Origin: Cephalotus follicularis
Taxonomy: Eukaryota; Streptophyta; Magnoliopsida; Oxalidales; Cephalotaceae
Assembly (NCBI GenBank): GCA_001972305.1
Contig: BDDD01000542.1
Span: 248,001-312,000, forward strand
Direction: 5' to 3'
Length of the DNA: 64,000 nucleotides
Shown here: piece after piece, positions 33,156 through 46,741 of the stretch
Layout: every line of letters starts with the position of its first letter
Position numbering within the stretch: position 1 is the first letter of the stretch
The notes under the pieces: generated by a model
Databases searched by the model: none
What the model saw: the letters and a program-made list of their open reading frames with translations, nothing else
What the model was told of the DNA's origin: nothing
Position numbers and translations under genes: made by a program

Positions 33156-35539
33156 TGTGACGACCCGAATTCCCTTTTGTACTGTTCATGCATACATTGT
33201 ACCGTATGGACCGTATCGAATTGTATTGAATTGAGGTATTCCTATATCTATTGTTATTGTATTGATTATATGCATGTATAATCAGGATTTTGGGCTGAGT
33301 TTCGGAGAGTTGGTCGAATTGACTATATAAGTCAATTTCTCACTCTCAGTCTCTCATTCTTTCATTCTTCTCCCTCTCTTTAGCCTTCTCCCCCTCTCTC
33401 TCTCTTGCTGGCAGCTTTCCTCCATCTCCCTAGCAGCCGGATTTGCATCACCAACAACAAGGATAGCACTTGCAAGTTGTGGGTGCCGATTGAACAAGAA
33501 AGTAGCTGATTCTTGGGTGATTTCAGCCGATTGACCGATCGTTAGCTCAACTTTTGTAGCTTTGTTAAACGTAGGACTTCCCTACTTGATTGCCTATTAC
33601 TTAATTGCATAATTGATTGAATGATTGATTGAATTGAGTGATTGTATTGCATTGAATTGAAAAACTAGGGTTTTTATTGCTTTCCTTGATCTAACTGATC
33701 TAGGAGGATTGAAACTGAATTTTGAAGGTTGTAACAAGTTTTACTAACCTTAAATGATTTATTTTAACCCTTAGTTTTCAAGGAACGACTTTAAATTGGA
33801 TTTTGACTTGAGATTGACCACTTTTTCTGCACAAAAAATCGACCCTGCCCAGTAAAGACATCGACCCCAGCCCATGGACGTCGATGTCTTTCGCTTTAGA
33901 ATGCTGTATCCTTGATTCTGCAGCAAAGACATCGATGTCTTTCAAAGACATCGATGTCTTCGCCTTGAGATGTCTTCTCCCTAGGAAAGACATCGATGCT
34001 GAACATCAATGCGCATTCCCAGGCTACTTTTATTGAATCGCGTCGCGTCTTTGTTAAAAGACATCGACGTCCTTCGGCCAGATCTCTATACAAATAGAGA
34101 AAGACATCGATGTCTTTCAAAGACATCGATGTCCTTCTACCGTTTTAAAAGAATGCCCTGATACGCATCGATGTCTTTGGCCAAGGACATCGACGCCTTT
34201 CGGGCTGAATGGAGCTTTTAACTATTTTAAAGCTAGTTTTCAACTCCATTTCACGTTGCCGCTTGACCGGAGCCTCACTTGAGGTATTCAAGCGTTTGAA
34301 ATACAGTTTTCAAAGATTGAATTGATAAATTGATAGAGTGACGGAGTGAGCCATAGGCGACGATCCAGTGACTTTCATCAACCGGATAGACATTCCTTTC
34401 TATCTCGTTGATTTGATTGTCACCGTCTATTGGCTATTGATTGATTGATTGATTGAGGCATAAGTGTTGTGAGTCTAAGTTTGGAACATTGGACGCTCAT
34501 TCCCATTTCTCCATTAGACATCACCACTTATCGGCATTGTACTGACAGATTGATTGATTGTATTGTATGGATCCTATAGAGTGACCTTATGACCCGCATC
34601 GGCATGTTAGGTTGTCGACTTTGTCCACCTATTTCGTCGATCACATCATTTATTGTATTGATCTGTTGAAGCAGTACTGTTACTGATTGGCGATTGATGC
34701 TCCCGGAGGGTCGTAGCTCCCAAACGGTATAGTAGCTCCCCCATGGTTGTAGCTTATCGATACTGTACTAACCCAACCGTAGGCTGGAAGACCTATGAGT
34801 TCCAAACCTGATCAGTTTGAGACAAATGGGTAGATCTCCCACCCTTTTCGAAGGACTACCTTCCGTGGGATTGATCATTGCTACTGATTGACATTGTACT
34901 GATCGAGGTCGTATGCTCTATAGGATATGATTGAGTGATTGGGTGTTTGATGCACCACCACTGAGTGTCTGCCATGGATTGATTGTTATAGATCCTATCC
35001 ATATGCTCTGTTATGGGCCAGTGTCATACGGATAGTCTGATCGCCAATTGTACATATGCATTTGCCATGTCATACATTGATATTGTACACCGCACATTGA
35101 TATTGCATAGATTGTCACCGATATTGCACATTGCACATGCATACATGCTGCATGAGGTTTCTGCTTAACCAGTGTGGCTAACCCCATCCTTCGGGGTGGG
35201 GTTGTGTTGTACATTTTGTGTGCGGCACAGGTAGGGCAGCAGGTAGCAACGGACAGAAGGATTGAAGAATCGACTTAATCGCACGACTACTTGGGTATTG
35301 CGAAGCTGGTTGTGAGATATTATAGTGAAAGAATTGAAATGTATTGTATTGTAAAAGATCGGTATTGTAAAGGATTTGTACAGTATGGATGGTTTATTGT
35401 ATTTTATCTTCTGCACAATGATATGTATTACAGAGTTTTATGTTTTTCCGTATTTTTATATTGCTAGTCCCGACCATTGTATTGTGTATTGGATTGAGAG
35501 TAATGTCGCGTGCCTGCCCTGCGGGCGCGAGGTGTTACA
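33156..35539 (+). repeat. B 3' LTR
   Basis: 2384 bp, colinear with the 5' LTR: TATATAAG at 33324-33331 and palindrome array 33855-34203. Confidence 0.93.
33855..34203. repeat. Palindrome array, B 3' LTR
   Basis: Same array as 24318-24671, with individual units diverged. Confidence 0.92.
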
Positions 35540-36206
35540 ATGTCAGACCATGAGTCATGTCGAGCATGCCAGACCATGAGTCATCCGAGCATGCCAAACC
35601 ATGAGTCGTCCGAGCATGCCAGACCATGCGTCTCCAGAGCACGCCAGACCATGTGTCTTCCGAGCACACTAACTCATGTGTGTCGAGCATACCAATCCAC
35701 ATGGTCACCGAGCACATTGGTCCTATGCGTGCCGAGCAGACCCATTCATTAGGACTTTGAGCACGGTTAGTCCATGCATGCCGAGCAGACCAGTCCACAT
35801 GGTCGCCAAGCATACTAGCCATGCACCCTGAGCAGATCATTCCTTCAAGACGTAGAGAAAACAAATGATTAATTAAATAGCATCTTAAGAGTGCCGAGCA
35901 GACCACCTTCTCTGCCTGATATGAGTATACACATAAAATTGTTAGCGACGTCCTATAACAGGTGAACTTAAGTAATGAATTCCGCATAGTGACTGTCCCT
36001 TAGCAGGTGAGCCCAAAAGGGGTGAATTCCGCCAGAACACGTGAACCTATGGGTGAATTCCATATAGCAGGTGAACCTCGGGCGAATCCACTTAGAAGGT
36101 GAACCTAAGGATGAATTCCGCCAGAGCAGGTGAACCTAAGGGTGAATTCCGCCAGAGCAGGTGAACCTAAGGTTGAATTCCGCATGGCGGGTGAACCTAA
36201 GGGTGA
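35540..36206 (+). repeat. A 5' LTR, middle segment with two minisatellites
   Basis: 35540-35850 carries ~20-bp units around CCGAGCATGCCAGACCATGAG. 35980-36206 carries ~31-bp units around GGTGAATTCCGCCAGAGCAGGTGAACCTAAG. The second array resumes after solo LTR K (38934-38975), proving K sits inside it. Confidence 0.85.
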
Positions 36207-37439
36207 ATTCCTGTCGCACCCCATTTTCATAACAATAATAAAAGTGGTGGCAATCAACATATTATTCAGCTTATGCAATTTTATGAATGATTTAAAACTT
36301 TTCAAATGGTTAATATTTGCGGAAGCATTCAAGATATAAGCTGAAAACATAACGTAACATGCATCTCATACTACATGTTACTAAAATACAATATTCTCAT
36401 TGTTAATTGCCCTCAAAACGGAGCATGATCAAAACATTATCCATCAAATCTCATTCAATACAGTAATCCATACTTAACAATTATCCATCAAATACGATAA
36501 ACATTGTTCCTCGTTTACAATAACAGTTTAATAACTCCAACAGGAAAATACAAGTCCATCAGATAACATTATTACAACTTCATTCTTCTCCAGGCTTGCC
36601 CATGTCAGTCCCACTGCATCAATCTGAAATTGTAGGGGGTTAGCCTTTGTCCTCACTAGGCTAAGTAGAGAAGATATATGTATAATTCGTGGTCAATAAT
36701 AATGCATGTCATGAATGGATGCACAGTGATGCAGTACAGTATATATATCAGTATATATATATATATTCACAGTACAGGTGCAACCCTATCAGGGATACAT
36801 CAATACAATCCAACAAACATGTCCTCAAAAGGACCAGTCAATCCAATCAGTACGTACGAGATCGTTGCCATCTCCTGGCCCCAACGTCGCACACACCATA
36901 CTTCAACCCCGTCTCCGGTCAGCTCGAAGCAGGTCAACAGTATAGGTTACTAGCACGACGGCTAAGTAATCAACAGTGGGTATCCCTAGCCATCTCTTGG
37001 TACCTAGAGCCTAACCCCGCCACTAGCCAACCATGGCAACCTCTGCCATGCAGTTAGTACCGCATAGTAACAATCACAGTCCAATTCAAGCAATTTGTAA
37101 AATAATTACTTGATCAAATATATTTGTCCAAATATATATCAATCCATTTTCAAATCGTTCAAAAGTTATAAACACTTGAATCAATGTATTTTCATTGTAT
37201 AGAAAATCCTTTAAACAGTTCACAATATTTCAAAATTACTTTCCCCAATCATTCGAAAATATAAATATTGTCAAATATACATTTTCGTACAAAATAATGA
37301 TTTATTCAAAATCATGCATGTATTTCTAAAATGATAAACACTTTTAGAAATCAGTCACATTCCAATCCACAGTTCAATATGCAATGCAAACATATGCTCA
37401 AATGCATCTAGACTCGATTCGGGGTCAACGCACGTCATT

Positions 37440-37860
37440 TAGGCGAAAATGTCCAAACCAGTAGCTTAAGCGTCGACGTTTAACCTATAGGCGTCGACGC
37501 TTATGTCCTCTAAGCGTCGACGCTTCCATCCTTAGCGTCAGTGCTTACTCCAGAACCTTACGCGTCAGTGCTTACTCCAGAACCTTACGCGTCAATACAT
37601 GTCCTGGGCGTCGACGCCTCGAAGTCAGGATCCTTGAGTGTCAGCACTTATCACCTTGGCGTCGACGCTTTGAGGTAGGACCTCAGGCGTTAACGTCCAT
37701 GTCTCCACCTTTACACATATATCCAAGCAGGGCATCGACGCTTTCTCTAAGCGTCGACGCTTTCTCTAAGCGTCGACGTTTATCATCAAACCAGTACGTA
37801 TTCTTCGCATAGCAGGTATAAGCGTCGACGCTTCCATCTTAAGCGTCGACGGTTACACAG
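37440..37860. repeat. Palindrome array (AAGCGTCGACGCTT type), K first block
   Basis: About fifteen copies, many perfectly self-complementary over 14 bases, with variants such as GCGTCAGTGCTT and GGCGTCGACGCC. Confidence 0.93.
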
Positions 37861-38609
37861 TCCAGAAACATCATCTTCCATGTTTAACGCAATACCAGGG
37901 GAAATCAATCAAGGCATATGCATTTCCAGCTCAATATTCACTCAATATTCAATATGCACGGTAAGTCATCATTTAACAGTAACCATGGTATCACATTAAC
38001 AGTTCATAGTCCAAGGAATCCATGCATTTCATCAATGATAAAACACTATTCTTGAACTCAAATATGCAAGCATAAATCCCCTACCTTTGGTTCCAAGTTA
38101 GGAATCCGAAAGTCCACCTCTTTAAGTTCGAACAGTAGCTCCTCCAAGCTTCCCAGGTTCGGCCATAGTAGCTCCAATCGAGCTTCCAACCAGGTTCACT
38201 CCAAGCTCCAAGCTTGGTCCAAAAATGGAGGTTCAACCTCTCTCTATCTCTTTGTGTTTCTTACCATTTTCTCTCAACTCTTTTTTTTGTTTCTTCTCTT
38301 TTTTCTTTTCTTTCTCAAGATGGCGTACGAAGAAGGAGAAGAGGAACACGTTTTATGGTGTGAAGCGTTCGCCTCTCTCTCTCTTTCCCTCTTCTACCGA
38401 ATGAATGGCAGTATCTGCCCTTTCCTTTCTTGCACATGACACACAAGTGTCACATTCTTTCATTCAGTTCAGTCACTGATGGCTAAGCGTCAGGGTGCAT
38501 GGTAGTGACATGATAACATGTCCAACACGTCTCAACTTGCATGTTAAGGCACTTGAAAAGTGGTCTCGACCTGCATCCTTGCACATGTTTCTGTCAGCGA
38601 CTGGTGTTC

Positions 38610-38770
38610 GACACTAAGCGTCGACGTTTACGCACAGCGTCAACGCTTATATCGTTTCAGTCAATGGTATCGACGCTATTGCTTGGCGTCGACGCTTTGC
38701 GTGCATGTCTTTTGCGCGCACAAAAGCATCCCTTGGCGTCAACGCTTTGATCCTAGGCGTCGACGCTTAG
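38610..38770. repeat. Palindrome array (AAGCGTCGACGCTT type), K second block
   Basis: Six copies of the same motif, on the other side of the CT-rich leader. Confidence 0.9.
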
Positions 38771-38933
38771 GCCAGTTTCTTGCATCTCTATTTTAATACA
38801 AAATCCTTAACACGTCTTACTCAAAATTGCAACATTGTAAATTGGGAAATCCATCATTCTGATTAATTTATGATAAAATTACAATGAGAATTACAACAGT
38901 ACATCAAATGAAAATCTCGGGCGTTACAATTCC

Positions 38934-39585
38934 GCAGGGCAGGTGAATCTAAAGGTGAACCTCACATAGAAATCAGAACAAGTTAGGTGAACTTTAAGTA
39001 ATAGCCAAACCAACTCCTCTACTTTATACATATATGATGAATTGTGAAGTCTGCCGTGAGTAGAGTAGTCTGAGGACACATTATGCACCTGTATGTATAT
39101 TGAGCTGTTACATATATGAACATGGGTAGTATTGTAAATTGCATGCACGCATTTCTCTGTTTATATTATATCTCATATGCTTGCGCATATAGTATCCTAC
39201 ACAACCATGGGTTGCTGACCCATTCTCTGAATGGTTTAGGTTCAAGTACAGGTGGAACATCCCAGCAACCCAAAGGATAAAGACCAGTGCGAGTCCTTGT
39301 CCTCAGCAGTGCAGTCCTGAAGACCAGCTTAGCAAGTAAGGATTTTGTATTTTTATGACCTGCCGGCTTGTGGCAGAGCCAATTGGATAATAATGTGTGT
39401 GTGTGTGTACATATATAGAGAGAGAGAGAGAATATATGTCTGAGCTTATCCACATGTTTTATTTGGAATTTATATCCGCATATAAGAGGTTGTGATTTAA
39501 AGTTTTAAATTTTATGGTAGCTGAATAGTAGTTAATTGTACGGTATGCCACTCGTGGGTCCCATCCCACTGTTCGGGGCATGACA
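38934..39585 (+). repeat. A 5' LTR, last segment
   Basis: Ends GGGGCATGACA just before the primer site. A compound microsatellite (GT, then AT, then GA runs) lies at 39392-39431. Resembles the end of the C LTR (48240-48642), including TGGTTGCTGACCCATTC. Confidence 0.82.
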
Positions 39586-39590
39586 ATTTT

Positions 39591-39602
39591 TGGTATTAGA
39601 GT
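39591..39602 (+). promoter_or_regulatory. Primer binding site of A (tRNA-iMet)
   Basis: TGGTATTAGAGT, close to TGGTATCAGAGC, six bases after the LTR end. Confidence 0.75.
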
Positions 39603-39707
39603 CGTACTATGCTGGATATGCCAGAATAGGACCCTTGGTAAGTGGAATTAAGATTTGATTGCGGATATTACATGTGGATATTGACCCATTCCTTTTATAC
39701 AATCAAA

Positions 39708-42700
39708 AGTATGGAAGGACGTTGAAGTAAAACTGCACGAGGAGCGAGAGCCGGGCCGTCGACTAAACGTACCCGAGCGAATGGAGATGCAGAGGAACAA
39801 GAAGAAGTTAATGTGGCTCAAGAAGCAGAAGCTGCTGCTTCTGCTAGAGAGGAACCTTGAGGTTTTATGAGGAGAATGCGTGCGATGATAAATCAGATGA
39901 GTGAGTTTATGCAACAACATGCGGCTGAAGTAGAACAACCACGTATTGCACGACCAGGTAGGCCTGCAGTAGAAGCCCCAGAACATACGTCAGTGGCGAG
40001 GCCAGCTAGGAGGGTTGAAGCAGCAAGAAGATCAGTTGATTAGCCTTTACGACGAGAGGATCCCTTAATCAGATTTTTGAAATTGAACCCTCCAGCTTTC
40101 ACATGGGATCCTGATGCCATTTCAGCCGAGAGATGGCTAATCCAATTGGAGAAAATCTTTTGAGTCATGGAATGTTCAGACTCACCGAAAGTTATCTTTG
40201 CAACATATATGTTACAGGGTGAAGCGGAGCATTTGTGGAAAATGATTGAAACTTCTTGGGAAGCCTTCGGGCTAGCATATTCTTGGGATACATTTAAAAC
40301 AGAATTTAATGAAAGATTCTATCCTGAAGTTGAAGTCGATAAGAGAGAGGCCGAATCCCTAGGCCTAACCCAATGAGATATGTCTGTGGCCCAATATGAG
40401 GCCAAGTTTATCGAGTTACCGAGGATAGCTCCCTATATGGTTAACACTTAATCAAGGAAAGCTAAGAAGTTTCTTATTGGACTTCGTCCCGAGATTAGGG
40501 AAAAGTTAGTGCCCTTACATTTGAGATCCTTCCTTGAACTGGTTAATAGGGATCGAAAGGTTGAAGCTTTAGCTCAACAGTTTCAGAACTTGGGAACCCA
40601 AACAGGCAGTCGGAGACCTGCTCCCTCCGGTGAATATTCAGGAAGAAGTTATGGAAGTAGTATTAAATCCCAAAAGTCCGGATATCATAGTAGCCTGAGG
40701 CAAGGTGAATCTCCCTGTAGTACTGGTAGCCCGGCAGGACCCTCAAGATTTGGAAGGCAATCTCGTGGTTCTCAACAGAGAAGATAGGGTCGTGATTCAT
40801 GACGGAGGTAACAGAGAAGGATAACATCACAGGGAGGATCTTCTTACCTAGTGATAGTGGCCAGGATTTTATTGAGCCATGCATACATTGTGGCGGCACT
40901 AACCATGCCTTAGACGATTGTTGGTGGAAAAATAGCAAGTGCAGGAATTGTGGAGCCATGGATCATATGGTGGCTGAATGTCCCCATAATAGATTTAATC
41001 CGGGAGACCAGACAGGGCAAGGATCGACCCGATCGCAAGGAAGTCTCCAGCAAGGCCGCCCTAACACTAGCTCACGAGGAGATCGCGGCAAGCAATCAAT
41101 GGGATCAGCACCTAAGTGTAAGGCATAGTATATACCATGGATCAAAGGGCCGTAGTGGGATCAGCTTCAGTGATTGGAGGTACAGTATTTATATCTCAAC
41201 TCTTGGCACGGACTCTTATAGACTCAGGCTTGTCTCATTCATATATTGCATCACATTTTATATATCGCATGGATATGGATCCGGAACCTTTACCCTTTGT
41301 TATAGAAGTCAGCGTACCAGTAGGAGAGTCTGTTACCTCCAAGTGGGTGTGTAAGTCTTATGCCATTGAGATTTCTGATCATATTCTTCCGTCAGATCTC
41401 ATAGTACTACCAATGGGTGATCTTGATATAATCCTTAGAATGGATTGGTTATCGACACACTATGCTCATGTGGATTGCAACAGGAAGGTCGTAACCTTCC
41501 GTATGCCAGGCCAGTATCCGTTCTAGTTCGTTAGAACATTAGAGCAGCAGTCAGCTCCGATGATATCTGCTATTCATGCTGACAGACTCTTGAGACAGGG
41601 TTGTGATGCTTACCTAGCACATGTTATCGATGACAGTAGATGGGTGCCAAAGTTGGAAGATGTCCCAGTTGTGTGCGAGTACCCGGATGTATTCCTATAA
41701 GAGTTAACATCTTTACTTCCTGAGAGAGATGTGGAATTTACCATAGACCTTTTACCAAGGACAACACCCATATCGAGAGCTCCTTATCGAATGGCCTCTC
41801 TAGAATTAAAAGAATTGAAAATACAATTATAGGAGCAACTCGATAAAGTTTCATTAGACTGAGTGTGTCTCCGTGGGGAGCATCGGTCCTATTTGACACG
41901 CTCGGACCCAGTCCGCTGGAATCCGTCGCGCCCATTATAAGGCCAAGCCTCCCATAAGAGACTCACCTCGTAGGTTCAGCAGAACAGGGTTTCGTAAATA
42001 CAATTTTTAAACAGAAAGTTTCTTCAAAACAGAAAAGTTTCTTGAAAAACTTAAAAAGAATTCTAACTCTTAAAATTTTACGAAAATCGGGCATGTAGTA
42101 TTCGTTTATCGTACTATGCCCCATGTAAAGAAAAACACGGTTATAAATGTGCTCAGCCCTCAGCAGACCACACTCCCGAAGGAGGAAATTTCACAAATAT
42201 ATCAAAATAAAGCGAGGGCTCCGCCCTTCTTATCAGAAACAGAAAACAGTTTATCGGACATCAGTCCGTCAACAGAAGGGTTGGGCTCAGCCTCAATCGT
42301 ATTATCAAAAATTAAAGCGTAAAATAAGGCTCAGCCCTTCTAAACAAAACCATAAAAACATTTACATAAACCATAATTGATGCAGAATTTAAAATGTTGA
42401 TGTAGTGATGGTATGCATATGTTGACCCTGGTAGGCATGCCCTTGTGGTTTAACCTCAACAGACTAACTGACTCCAGCTGACAGAGCTCAGCAGACTAAC
42501 CTGTCAGAACTAAAAACAGAAAACAGAGGAGGAGGTTAGTCCACAGGACTAGTGAGATGGAACAAACAGACTCCGCAGAGTTTTGCTCGCAATTATAAAC
42601 ATATCTTTGCAGAAAAGATATAACAGAAATATAAAACAACTAAAACAGAATTTCAGAAGCAGAAACAAAATCCAGAATATGATTTCTAAAACAGATTAAA

Positions 42701-45700
42701 ACAACTTAAACATAATATAAATTCAAAACCGACTTATAAAACCAATGTTTACAGAAATCAGTAGAAAACCAGATAAGAAAAACAGATTGAAATCATCAAA
42801 ATTTCATATATATAATAATCACAGAGTTTAAATAGATAAAATATATAAAGATGCAATGGGTCTACTAGGTAAGGTTGATGCCTGGGCCTCGTCGGACTGA
42901 ACTTCCAGTAGAAATAGTGGCAATGACACCGTCGTGTCAAAGCATCAGAACAGAAGTTCATACACGTGTAGACAAAGCCTCTCATGGGCATAAGATATGT
43001 AAGTAGTACAATACCGAGATCACCATGCATCTAAACATATTTAACAGATTTCAAAAGTATGGAATCTCATTTCCTCAAAATAGACTTTAAACATATTTAA
43101 ATAGATACAGAAATCAGCAGAGCCGTCAAAACAGAGTTAAAATAGATTTAAACAGATACAGAAACTGTTTTATTATCAAATACAGATATAACCGAAATAG
43201 CGTCATACTATGACTATCATCATGCGAGCATTTGAAAACATTAAAAGAAAGTTTCAGACATTAAAACTTTAACAGATTTCAGAAATGAACAAAAACCAAG
43301 TTCATTCAGATACAAAAATAAATAAGCGAACACGCTTAAACATTCAAAACATTTAAAGCATCTTAGAGTAAAAAGGGTTAAAGAGAGGTGTTCCACTCAC
43401 AGAACACACGAGCAAGTCCCATGACTAGTCGCCTCCATAGAAGACCTCAAAGGTAGGATCCTCTACCAACAGACATACAGACAACAGACCATCAGAACTC
43501 AAACACTTACTATGCCGAGCAATGCGTTATGCAATGAAATGCATACAGATGTCAGAAGACTATAATCAACTTATATGGTCGACATAAACAGAAGTCTGAT
43601 TATTAAAACATCTTTTAAACCTTGAATTTAAACACCATTTTGAAAATCATTAAAGTCCAAATGGTTGTCTAGGTTATCCAATTTCGAATCATATACGCAA
43701 TCAACTTCATAATATCGCAGAACAGATATAGAAATACAGAAATCGGCGGAAAACGGAACTAAGTTTAGAATTTACCGAAAGCCTACGAAATGGGGCACGA
43801 AGCCGAAATCCCAGAACGGAACCAGAGCGGATCACGCCTACGCGGAAAGCGGATTCAGAAAGCTGTCAGAAACTGGCTGTCGGAGGTTACCGGCGCATGG
43901 GCTCAGGCGCCACCGCTGGACGATAAATGCCAGCCACGCGCGGTAGCCGGTCAGCAGTGGAGGTCGTATCTGGTGGGTCGGAGGACGGAGATCACAGATC
44001 TGAGGCACGTTGGCCACGGTGCCGCCGTGTCTACCCGGAAAGAGCGCGTTTGACCGCGGCTGACTTCTTCGTCAATCTTCTATGTCGCGTCATCACAGGT
44101 CGGGGCTGGTCGCGTTCGAATCGCTGCGACGCCAGGATGCCAGATCTGGGCTTGCCTTGCCGTGACGATCTCCGGAGACGACGAATCGATGCAAAACAGA
44201 GGCTAAGATAGAGAAGCTTGTTGCGGTTGCACAGCGCGGTTGCCGGTACCGAGACAAGGTGCGACGTGCTCGGGGGACCGAGGCGGTCCTACTGGTGCCT
44301 TCATCGGCGTCAGTTCCGTAGTGACACCGGCGGCAGAGGCAGCAGAGAGACAGAGAACGAGAGAGAGGAAGGGAGAGACGGGGAGAGAGAAAGAGAAAGG
44401 CAAAAATGAGAGAGTTTTTGCATTTTGCATATAAATATCCAAAACGGACTAGGTTTTGCCTAGAATTTAACCGATGCGAACAGATTTTGGATATTTAGGA
44501 CATACCACTTGGCCTATTTTTCAAAATCAAAATCAATTTCAATAAGACAACATTTAATTTAAAGCACATAAACATTTATTTGTTATATAGATAAACCGTC
44601 ATAATAAAATCACACCGATAAAAATTTTATTAATGTCGCGATGCATATGTCGTGAATGCCAGAAAAATAGACCAACAGCTAGACAGACAAACAGAGGCCA
44701 TATAGGCTCACAGACACAGACTGCTGGGACACGGATGTCACACTATTTGTCAAGAAGAAAGATGGATCCTTAAGAATGTGTATTGATTACCGGCAGCTTA
44801 ATAAGGTCACTGTCAGGAACAAGTATCCGCTGCCGAACATTGATGATCTATTTGACCAACTGAAGGGATCTTCAGTATTCTCTAAATTGGATCTAAGATC
44901 AGGATATCATCAACTCAGAGTTAAGGCAGAGGACATCCCTAAGACAACATTTCGATCGCGATATGGACATTATGAATTCGTAGTAATGCCGTTCGGGTGA
45001 CTAATGCCCCTGTCGCGTTTATGAGTTTGATGAATAAGATATTTAGTCCATATCTTGACCAATTTATAGTAGTCTTCATTGATGATATCCTGGTATATTC
45101 CAAGTCCATAGAAGAGCATGGAAAACATTTGCACTTGGCATTGCAAAACCTAAGAGACCATTAGTTATATGCCAAGTTTAGTAAATGTGAATTCTGGCTA
45201 TCAGAGGTAACTTTCCTTGGTCATGTTATATCTAGTGCCGGATTGTCAGTAGATCCATCCAAGATAGAAGCAGTAAAGGAATGGAAAAGACCAACGAATG
45301 TGACGAAAGTCTAAAGCTTTTTGGGCTTGGCAGGATATTACCGTCGCTTTGTGGAAGGGTTTTCACGGATAGATATACCTCTGACTCGATTGACACAGAA
45401 GAAGGTAGCTTTTATATGGGATGATAATTGTGAACGAAGCTTCCAGGAGCTGAAGCACTGTTTGATTTCTGTGTCAATCTTGGCTTTGCCAGAAAGCAGT
45501 GAAGGTTTTGTAATATATAGTGATGCGTCAGGCAATGGCTTGGGATGTGTCTTGATGCAGAATGGAAAGGTGATCGCATACGCCTCAAGGAAATTGAAGC
45601 CCCATGAAGAGATTTACCCAACTCATGATCGTGAGTTGGCAGGGATAGTCTTTGCGTTGCATAAATTGAGGCACTACCTATATGGCACGAAGTTTGAGGT

Positions 45701-46741
45701 GTATACCAATCATAAGAGTTTGAATTATCTATTCTCTCAGAAAGACCTGAATATGAGACAAAGAAGATGGATGGAATTGCTCAATTATTATAACTGTGAA
45801 ATACAGTACCATCCGGGCAAAACTAATGTAGTCGCAGACGCTTTAAGTCACCGATTAGCTTGCCTAACAATTTCTCATATCCAGGCATGCTGGTGGTTAA
45901 TGGACAGAATTAGAGAAGCTCAAAGTAAAGATGGAGAATTACTCAAACTACCTTTGAGAGGGCGTGGAGGTTTGAAGCCCAACATTTCAGTTCTAAGCAG
46001 CAGATTGATCTGATATCAAGGTAGAATTTGTCTTCCAAATGACAAGGAACTTAAGGATGAACTGTTGTCACAAGCACATCACTCCAATTTCTCCGTACAT
46101 CCGGGGAGTACCAAGATGTACCGAGACTTAAAGCTAAGTTATTGGTGAAGCAATATGAAAAGAGAAATAGCTGAGTGTGTCATTTTCTGCCTAACATGTC
46201 AACAAGTTAAGGCAGAACATTAGAGACTGGCAGGATTACTGCAACCTTTGCTTGTGGCACAATGGAAATGGGAACACATTACGATGGATTTTGTAACAGG
46301 ACTGCCCAGAACAAAGAATAACTGTGATGCTATATGGGTGATCGTTGATCGCATTACCAAATCAACCCATTTTCTCGCGATCAAGACGACTTATTCCCTT
46401 ACACGGTTAGCAAACCTATACATTGCAGAGATTGTCAAGCTTCATGGAATACCAATTAGAGTGGTGTCCGACAAAGACCCCTGATTCACATCGCGGTTTT
46501 GGAGGAAACTGCAAGAAACTTTTGGTACCCAGCTAAATTTCAGTACATCTTTTCACCCCGGACTAATGGACAGTTTGAGAGGACTATTCAGACTCTAGAA
46601 GACATGCTACTAGCGTGTGTGTTAGATTGAGGTGGCAGTTGGGATGAACACTTGCCATTAGTATAGTTCTCGTACAATAACAGTTATCATGCCAGTATTG
46701 GAACGACACCATTCGAGGCTCTTTATGGATGAAAATGCAAA
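39708..46741 (+). pseudogene. Gag-pol remains of gypsy A
   Basis: Recognisable parts: gag (YMLQGEAEHLWKMIE, FNERFYPEVEVDKREA), two CCHC knuckles (CIHCGGTNHALDDC and CRNCGAMDHMVAEC), a protease-like region with the DSG-type site (LIDSGLSHSYI), reverse transcriptase ([28 protein letters not shown]), RNase H ([22 protein letters not shown]) and integrase ([28 protein letters not shown]). The order protease-RT-RNase H-integrase is that of Ty3/gypsy. Non-functional. Confidence 0.88.
41894..44742 (-). mobile_element. Solo LTR 'H' of a Ty3/gypsy element, in the RT region of A
   Basis: TGACACGC...GATGTCACA with perfect duplication CTATT (41889-41893 and 44743-44747). 2849 bp. In minus orientation a TATA-like ATTTATAT (near 44428) precedes a CT-rich leader (44340-44410). 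The GC-rich block 43790-44330 is related, inverted, to 6690-7200 of the solo LTR in the MULE. The left part resembles LTR D. Confidence 0.92.

Larger units (their letters stand above)
23620..35539 (+). mobile_element. Ty3/gypsy chromovirus 'B' (Tekay/Del-like), LTR to LTR
   Basis: 5' LTR 23620-26012 and 3' LTR 33156-35539, both TGTGACGACC...GGTGTTACA, flanked by a near-matching 5-bp duplication (ATGCC at 23615-23619, ATGTC at 35540-35544). Primer site, gag, protease, reverse transcriptase, RNase H, integrase and a chromodomain-like tail are in canonical order. LTRs differ by roughly 4-5 percent over the first 360 bases by eye, suggesting a few million years. About ten small breaks, plus a nested Tat/Athila-like fragment in gag. 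Inserted in the 5' LTR of A. Confidence 0.92.
36212..38928 (-). mobile_element. Solo LTR 'K' of a Ty3/gypsy element
   Basis: TGTCGCACCCC on the left, GGGCGTTACA on the right, perfect duplication ATTCC (36207-36211 and 38929-38933). 2717 bp, minus orientation: a block near 36620-36660 (TTAGCC...GTCCTCAC...GGCTAAGTAG), which lies near the 3' end of other LTRs here, is on the left. CT-rich leader 38230-38310. Two AAGCGTCGACGCTT arrays flank the leader. Confidence 0.92.

Noticed and set aside
38254-38439. Short frame in a CT-rich stretch of LTR K
   Set aside because: Low-complexity Phe/Leu run from CTTTTT sequence, inside a solo LTR.
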